Assembly: GCF_003057875.1 (NCBI RefSeq)
Contig: NZ_PYXZ01000001.1
Location: 868,001-932,000 of the forward strand
From: Nocardioides currus
Lineage (GTDB): Bacteria > Actinomycetota > Actinomycetes > Propionibacteriales > Nocardioidaceae
Direction of reading: 5' to 3'
DNA length: 64,000 bases
Made by a program: the position numbers and the translations under genes. The notes beneath the pieces were generated by a model that was not told the origin of the DNA, ran no database searches, and saw only the letters and a program-made list of their open reading frames with translations. This document shows, in pieces, positions 59,438-64,000 of this stretch. How positions within the stretch are numbered: the stretch's first letter is position 1; each line of letters starts with the position of its first letter.

Positions 59438-60912
59438 GCACGTTCGTCGGGATGCCGCCCTTCCCCACCGCGGCCCGTGCCGCGCTCGGGGACACGCAAC
59501 TGCGCCACAACCTCGCGCACGCGACGCGCACCATCCGCGACAAGCGCGCCCGCGTCGTGGCCGAGGTCGAGGACTGGGAGGAGCTCCGCGTCGCCGGTGC
59601 GGCGGTGAAGGAGGCCGCGCTGCGCGACCTCGCCACCCACCTCGAGACGCTCGAGACGTCTCTCATCGCCGCCGGCGCGACGGTCCACTGGGCCCGTGAC
59701 GCGGCCGAGGCCAACGCGATCGTCGCGGCCGTCGCTCGCTCCCACGAGGTCGACGAGGTCGTCAAGGTCAAGTCGATGGCGACCCAGGAGATCGGCCTCA
59801 ACGAGGCCCTCGAGGCAGAGGGCATCGCCGCCTGGGAGACCGACCTGGCCGAGCTGATCGTGCAGCTCGGCGGTGACCAGCCCTCGCACATCCTGGTCCC
59901 CGCGATCCACCGCAACCGGGCCGAGATCCGCGAGATCTTCCTGCGCCGGATGGGCGACGTGGGCCGTCCCGCACCCGCCGACCTCACCGACGAGCCGTCG
60001 GTCCTCGCGGGCGCCGCGCGCGAGCACCTGCGCGAGAAGTTCCTGCGGGCGAAGGTCGCCGTGTCCGGCGCCAACTTCGCCGTCGCCGAGACCGGCACCC
60101 TCGTGGTCGTCGAGTCCGAGGGCAACGGCCGGATGTGCCTGACGCTGCCGGAGGTGCTCGTCAGCGTCGTCGGGATCGAGAAGGTGGTGCCGACGTGGGC
60201 CGACCTCGACCCCCTGCTGCGACTGCTCCCCCGCTCCTCGACCGGCGAGCGGATGAACCCCTACACCTCCACCTGGACCGGCGTCACGCCCGGCGACGGG
60301 CCGCAGGAGGTCCACGTCGTGCTGCTCGACAACGGCCGCACCCGCGCGCTTGCCGACGACGTCGGCCGACAGGCACTCCGCTGCATCCGCTGCTCGGCCT
60401 GCCTCAACGTCTGTCCGGTCTACGAGCGCGTCGGCGGCCACGCCTACGGCTCGGTCTACCCCGGCCCGATCGGCGCGATCCTCAACCCGCTGCTGAATGG
60501 CGTCTCCGACGAGCAGACCGCCTCGCTGCCCTACGCCTCCTCGCTGTGCGGCGCCTGCTTCGAGGTGTGCCCGGTGATGATCGACATCCCGTCGGTGCTG
60601 GTGGACCAGCGCGCGGCGGTCGTCGACAGCCACCGCGGCGACCGGGTGCCGAAGGCGGAGGCGGTGGCGATGCGCGCCGCGGCGTACGCCTTCTCCGACG
60701 CCCGTCGCCTCGCCTGGGCCGAGAAGGGCTCCGGGCTGGCGGGCCGGGTCGTCGCCCGCTTCGGGCGTACGGCGCTGCCCGGCGGCCGTCCGGCCGTCGG
60801 CCGCCTCCCCGGCCCGGGTGCCGCGTGGACCAGCGCCCGCGACCTGCCCGCGCCACCGGCGGAGTCGTTCCGTGCGTGGTGGGCACGGACCGACGGGGGC
60901 CGTCATGAGTGA
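59434..60912 (+). CDS. lutB: L-lactate utilisation iron-sulfur protein LutB
   Basis: A 492-residue protein. The N-terminal LUD domain has VVKVKSMATQEIGLNEALEA near 109, ILVPAIHRNRAEIREIF near 152 and VSGANFAVAETGTLVVVESE near 210. Two 4Fe-4S motifs follow: CIRCSACLNVCPVYERVGGH near 321 and SLCGACFEVCPVMIDIPSVL near 371. It transfers electrons from lactate within the LutABC complex at the membrane. It starts in an ATGA overlap with lutA and its end overlaps lutC by 8 bp. Confidence 0.95.
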   Translation: MSTFVGMPPFPTAARAALGDTQLRHNLAHATRTIRDKRARVVAEVEDWEELRVAGAAVKEAALRDLATHLETLETSLIAAGATVHWARDAAEANAIVAAVARSHEVDEVVKVKSMATQEIGLNEALEAEGIAAWETDLAELIVQLGGDQPSHILVPAIHRNRAEIREIFLRRMGDVGRPAPADLTDEPSVLAGAAREHLREKFLRAKVAVSGANFAVAETGTLVVVESEGNGRMCLTLPEVLVSVVGIEKVVPTWADLDPLLRLLPRSSTGERMNPYTSTWTGVTPGDGPQEVHVVLLDNGRTRALADDVGRQALRCIRCSACLNVCPVYERVGGHAYGSVYPGPIGAILNPLLNGVSDEQTASLPYASSLCGACFEVCPVMIDIPSVLVDQRAAVVDSHRGDRVPKAEAVAMRAAAYAFSDARRLAWAEKGSGLAGRVVARFGRTALPGGRPAVGRLPGPGAAWTSARDLPAPPAESFRAWWARTDGGRHE

Positions 60913-61492
60913 CGCCCGGTCCGAGATCCTCGGCCGCGTCCGGTCGGCGCTGGCCGACGTGTCGCCGGCCGTGGCCGTGCCCGCGCCGCCGCGGATCACC
61001 CCGGTGGCCGACCTCGTCGCGCTGTTCTGCGAGCGGGTCGAGGACTACCGCGCGACCGTGACGCGGTGCTCGGCCGCCGAGCTGGCGTCGGTGGTGGCCG
61101 ATGCCGTGGCCGGACTGTCGGTCGTCGTACCCCCCGGTCTCGACCTCGCCGTCCCCGGCTCGGTCGCGGACGACGACCTGTCCGCCGCCGAGCTCGACGC
61201 GATCGGCGCCGTCGTCACCGCGGCGCGGGTCGGCATCGCCGAGACCGGCACGATCGTGCTCGACCACGCCGACGACCAGGGCCGACGGGCGATCTCGCTG
61301 GTGCCCGACCGGCACGTGTGCGTCGTGCGGGAGGACCAGGTTGTCGCCGACGTGCCCGACGCGGTCGCCCTGCTCGACCCGGCCCGGCCGCTCACCTGGA
61401 TCAGCGGGCCGAGCGCGACCAGCGACATCGAGCTCGACCGGGTCGAGGGCGTCCACGGCCCACGCACCCTGCACGTCGTCGTCGTGGCCTGA
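60905..61492 (+). CDS. lutC: L-lactate utilisation protein LutC
   Basis: A 195-residue LUD-domain protein. SDARSEILGRVRSALADVSP opens it; VGIAETGTIVLDHADDQGRR near 110 and SLVPDRHVCVVREDQVVADV near 132 are family motifs, and ISGPSATSDIELDRVEGVHG PRTL near 165 is the C-terminal signature. It is the third LutABC subunit and the last gene of the rhamnose operon, so lactate made from rhamnose would be oxidised in the same regulon. It is followed by 45 bp and then the convergent LacI gene. Confidence 0.94.
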   Translation: MSDARSEILGRVRSALADVSPAVAVPAPPRITPVADLVALFCERVEDYRATVTRCSAAELASVVADAVAGLSVVVPPGLDLAVPGSVADDDLSAAELDAIGAVVTAARVGIAETGTIVLDHADDQGRRAISLVPDRHVCVVREDQVVADVPDAVALLDPARPLTWISGPSATSDIELDRVEGVHGPRTLHVVVVA

Positions 61493-61537
61493 CGGGTCGA
61501 GTGCGCTCCGCGTAGTAGTCACCACACGGCCCAGCAC

Positions 61538-62545
61538 TCAACCCGGTGGCGGACCGATCGAGTCGCGCACCCGCACGGGCATGTGCACCTGCTGGAGGGC
61601 GGGCGTGGGCTCCGGGCTGAGCAGCGACTCGATCGCCAGCCGGCCCATCTCGCGCTCCGGGAGGGCGATGCTGGTGAGCGAGGGCCGGAGCCACGCCGCG
61701 AGCTCGGAGTCGTCGAACGACACCAGCGACACGTCGGTGGGGACGACCAGCCCGGCGGCGGCCAGTGCCTGGGTCACCCCCAGGGCGATGCGGTCGTTGA
61801 GGCAGATGATCGCGCCCGGGCGATGTCCGTCGGCCAGCACCGACGACAGCTCGTCGAAGGCCCCCTCCGGCCACCACGGGCACGAGATCTCCCGCTCGAC
61901 CTCCACCCCCACCTCGGCGAGGCAGGCCACCACGCCGCGCCGCCTGCCCGATCCGGGCAGCGAGCGTTCGGGGGTCTCGCCGACCATCCAGATCCGGTCG
62001 CGGTGGCCGGCCTCGACGAGCAGCGTGGCCGCCGCCCGCCCACCCTCCTCCTCGTCGGGCACGATCGAGGGCAGGTCGGCGTCGCTGCGACAGTTGAGCA
62101 GCACGACGGGCAGGCCGGCGGTGTTGCGCGGGGCGGTGACCCGGTCGTGGGAGGTGGTGGCGAGCACCAGCCCGTTGACCTGCCGCCCGACGAGGTCCTC
62201 GACCAGCGTCGCCTCGAGGGCGGGGTCGCCCTCCGACTCGCACACGAGCAGGCGGTAGCCGTGGCGCAGGGCGGCGGTGAGGGCGCCACGGATCAGCTCG
62301 CCGCCGTAGTGACCGGTCGCGATGGTGTCGGCGACCAGGCCGATCGTGCGGGTCTCCTGGGTGCGCAGGCTCCGCGCCATCAGGTTGGGGCGGTAGTCCA
62401 GCTCGCGTGCCGTGCGCAGCACGCGCTGGCGCGTCTCCTCCGAGATCCGCATGTCACGCCCGCCGAGCACGAACGACGCCGTCGTCGGTGAGACGCCGGC
62501 CCGATCGGCGACGTCACGCAGGCGAACCCGACGGGTCTCCTCCAC
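61538..62545 (-). CDS. LacI-family regulator, probably MalR-like
   Basis: A 335-residue LacI-family protein. Its HTH is VRLRDVADRAGVSPTTASFV near 5-25, followed by the hinge ISEETRQRVLRTARELDYRP. The sensor domain includes TIGLVADTIATGHYGGELIR and VSFDDSELAAWLRPSLTSI. It is divergent from a maltose-type binding-protein gene, suggesting a maltodextrin repressor. GTG at 62545 is preferred because GGGAG lies five bases upstream; GTG 62557, four codons earlier, has its purine-rich site touching the codon. The ligand is an inference. Confidence 0.87.
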   Translation of the reverse strand: MEETRRVRLRDVADRAGVSPTTASFVLGGRDMRISEETRQRVLRTARELDYRPNLMARSLRTQETRTIGLVADTIATGHYGGELIRGALTAALRHGYRLLVCESEGDPALEATLVEDLVGRQVNGLVLATTSHDRVTAPRNTAGLPVVLLNCRSDADLPSIVPDEEEGGRAAATLLVEAGHRDRIWMVGETPERSLPGSGRRRGVVACLAEVGVEVEREISCPWWPEGAFDELSSVLADGHRPGAIICLNDRIALGVTQALAAAGLVVPTDVSLVSFDDSELAAWLRPSLTSIALPEREMGRLAIESLLSPEPTPALQQVHMPVRVRDSIGPPPG

Positions 62546-62583
62546 TGGTGCTCCCACCTCCCCGCTGGTCTAGTCTGCTGCTC

Positions 62584-62632
62584 TTGACGTGGTGCACGTC
62601 ACAGGGGTTTACTCCCGCTAATTCGTTTTAGC
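62584..62632 (+). promoter_or_regulatory. Promoter and LacI-type operator upstream of the binding-protein gene
   Basis: TTGACG at 62584-62589 resembles a -35; TTTACT at 62608-62613 is a possible -10, 18 bp on. Two dyads lie here: GACGTG, three bases, CACGTC (62586-62600) over the -35, and GCTAA, six bases, TTAGC (62617-62632) downstream of the -10. The second is AT-rich against the local background and is the better operator candidate for the divergent LacI protein. Confidence 0.55.
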
Positions 62633-62700
62633 AAGGGTTTCCACGGTCACTCGGGCCACCATCCAACCCTGATCCGCGATTTCGCGAAGGAGTTCCACCG

Positions 62701-63984
62701 ATGCGCACCAGAGCACGTACATTCCGGGCGGCAGGCGCCGTACTCGCCGCCTCGCTCGTCCTCGCCGCCTGCGGCGGCGGATCCGACGACGACACCAGCA
62801 GCTCGGGCGACGGGGGAGACACCCCGTCGGCGAGCGGCGGCGACCTCCTCATCTGGGTGGGCGACGGCCCCGGAGGCGACGCGACCACCGAGATCGGCAA
62901 GGCCTTCGGTGAGGAGAACGGCGTCAACGTCAAGGTCGAGGTCCTGCCCGGCGCCGAGCTCCAGGCCAACTTCGTCACCGCGGCGCAGGCCGGCGACCCG
63001 CCGGACGTCGTCATGGGCGCCCACGACTGGATCGGCAACCTGGTCCAGAACGGCACCATCGACCCGATCCAGATCCCCGAGACGGTGTCCTCGACCATCC
63101 AGCCGCTCGCGATGGAGGCCGTCACCTTCGACGGCCAGACCTACGGGATGCCCTACACGATGAACAACATCGTGCTGATCCGGAACACCGACCTCGCCCC
63201 CGACGCACCCGCGACGGTCGAGGACATGGTGGCCGCCGGCAAGAAGGCGGTGCAGTCCGGCAAGGCCGAGGCCCCCCTCGCCTGGCCCGTCAGCGACACC
63301 GGCAACCCCTACTTCATCAACCCGCTCTACACCTCGGGCGGCGGCTACATGTTCGGCCAGGGGGCCGACGGCAGCTTCGACCCGAGCGACCTCGGCGTCG
63401 GCACGCCGGGCTCGGTGACGGCCTACGAGAAGATCAGCGCGCTCGGCGAGAAGGGCGAGGGCGTGCTGAAGCGCTCGGTCAACACCGACAACGCGATCGC
63501 GCTCTTCACCGACGGCAAGACCCCGTTCCTCGTCGAGGGTCCGTGGCAGCTGACCACGATCGACGACAGCAAGATCAACTACGAGGTCTCGCCCGTGCCC
63601 GGCTTCGCCGGTCTCAAGCCCGCCTCGCCGTTCATCACCGTCGACGCGGCGTACGTCGCCAGCGGCGGCAAGAACAAGACGCTGGCGCAGGAGTTCGTCA
63701 CCAACTACTGGTCGCGGGCCGACATCGGCGCGCAGCTCTTCGAGGCGACCAAGAACGTGCCCGCCAACAAGGACACGCTCGCCCAGATCGAGGGTGACAA
63801 CCCCGCCGTCGCGGCCGTCAGCAAGGCCGGCGCCGAGAACGGCCAGATCATGCCGAGCATCCCGCAGATGGCGGCGGTCTGGGACCCGCTGGGCAAGGCC
63901 GAGGCGGCCGTGATCGGCGGCGCCGACCCGAAGTCGACGATCGACTCGGCGGCCAAGGCCATCCAGGCGGCCATGAAGGAGTAG
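62701..63984 (+). CDS. malE: Maltose/maltodextrin-type ABC transporter substrate-binding lipoprotein
   Basis: A 427-residue extracellular solute-binding protein (family 1). The signal ends in lipobox LVLAAC near 24 and a serine/glycine/aspartate-rich tether follows. The binding domain contains LLIWVGDGPGGDATTEIGKA near 48, LQANFVTAAQAGDPPDVVMG near 87, YGMPYTMNNIVLIRNTDL near 147, KTPFLVEGPWQLTTIDDSKI near 276 and MPSIPQMAAVWDPLGKAEAA near 384, all familiar from MalE-like proteins. It delivers an oligosaccharide to a membrane permease pair, presumably encoded beyond the window. Maltodextrin specificity is inferred from these motifs and the divergent LacI regulator. Confidence 0.88.
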   Translation: MRTRARTFRAAGAVLAASLVLAACGGGSDDDTSSSGDGGDTPSASGGDLLIWVGDGPGGDATTEIGKAFGEENGVNVKVEVLPGAELQANFVTAAQAGDPPDVVMGAHDWIGNLVQNGTIDPIQIPETVSSTIQPLAMEAVTFDGQTYGMPYTMNNIVLIRNTDLAPDAPATVEDMVAAGKKAVQSGKAEAPLAWPVSDTGNPYFINPLYTSGGGYMFGQGADGSFDPSDLGVGTPGSVTAYEKISALGEKGEGVLKRSVNTDNAIALFTDGKTPFLVEGPWQLTTIDDSKINYEVSPVPGFAGLKPASPFITVDAAYVASGGKNKTLAQEFVTNYWSRADIGAQLFEATKNVPANKDTLAQIEGDNPAVAAVSKAGAENGQIMPSIPQMAAVWDPLGKAEAAVIGGADPKSTIDSAAKAIQAAMKE

Positions 63985-64000
63985 TCCTCCTCGCTCCACC

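Noticed and set aside
58678..60912. An apparent 744-residue LutA-LutB fusion protein
   Set aside because: The frame joins the LutA N-terminal half to LutB only through nonsense arginine/proline-rich translation of the LutA second half. The correct second half is intact in another frame, so this follows from the frameshift and is not a designed fusion.
1..64000. CRISPR arrays, prophage, insertion sequences, riboswitches and rRNA
   Set aside because: I read both strands for regularly spaced repeats, transposase or integrase motifs and known riboswitch cores. The only repeats are short palindromic or tandem elements; nothing met a reportable standard for these classes.

Overview
The window is high-GC DNA from an actinobacterium. 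Frequent GTG starts, one TTG start, ATGA/GTGA operon overlaps and several promoters of leaderless type (TANNNT 6-7 nt before the start codon) point that way. The gene set (recBCD, two GTP-type PEPCK genes, a PopR/ClgR-like regulator beside a clpP pair, treYZ-glgX, a rhamnose operon with an aldolase-dehydrogenase fusion) and the short palindromic intergenic repeats suggest Nocardioides or a close relative. The genus is an inference. I saw no transposase, integrase, phage gene or CRISPR array.

Region 1-13.3 kb: a canonical GTP-PEPCK gene (cut by the window edge) lies downstream of a divergent PEPCK-like paralogue that has lost several active-site residues. Next come an intact tRNA-Arg(ACG) and, 3.3 kb away, a degenerate copy of its 3' half; between them are a UDG-family protein, a TDT-family exporter and its divergent LysR regulator, which looks like a small tRNA-targeted insertion. 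A hemerythrin-domain protein follows, then a PopR/ClgR-like regulator facing a clpP operon in which one ClpP lacks its catalytic serine. Secreted proteins (chitosanase, zinc metalloprotease, P-domain/thrombospondin-3 protein), an ABC-like ATPase and a FetB-like permease complete the stretch.

Region 14-31 kb: csbD, a complete recC-recB-recD operon, an ACT-domain protein, a deazaflavin-type nitroreductase, menB, a 67-bp palindrome, a sirtuin, then a three-gene operon (N-formylglutamate amidohydrolase, DUF1704/QEGLA metallopeptidase, GshB-like ATP-grasp ligase). This operon is the best candidate for an uncharacterised system. A lipoprotein and a GAF-domain histidine kinase lacking its phospho-accepting histidine follow.

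Region 32-47.5 kb: trehalose synthesis from glycogen (glgX, then a treY-treZ fusion), an M15 peptidase, an acyl-CoA dehydrogenase with thpR, a VIT-family iron/manganese transporter, an epoxide hydrolase divergent from a WYL regulator around a shared dyad, and pntAB.

Region 47.6-64 kb: a LacI regulator and a 12.7-kb operon for L-rhamnose uptake (rhaT-P-Q-S), mutarotation, isomerisation, phosphorylation, aldol cleavage plus lactaldehyde oxidation (RhaEW), and lactate oxidation (lutABC). Together these take rhamnose to DHAP and pyruvate. In this sequence lutA carries a one-base frameshift. A second LacI regulator faces a maltose-type binding protein at the right end, presumably the start of a maltodextrin ABC operon.
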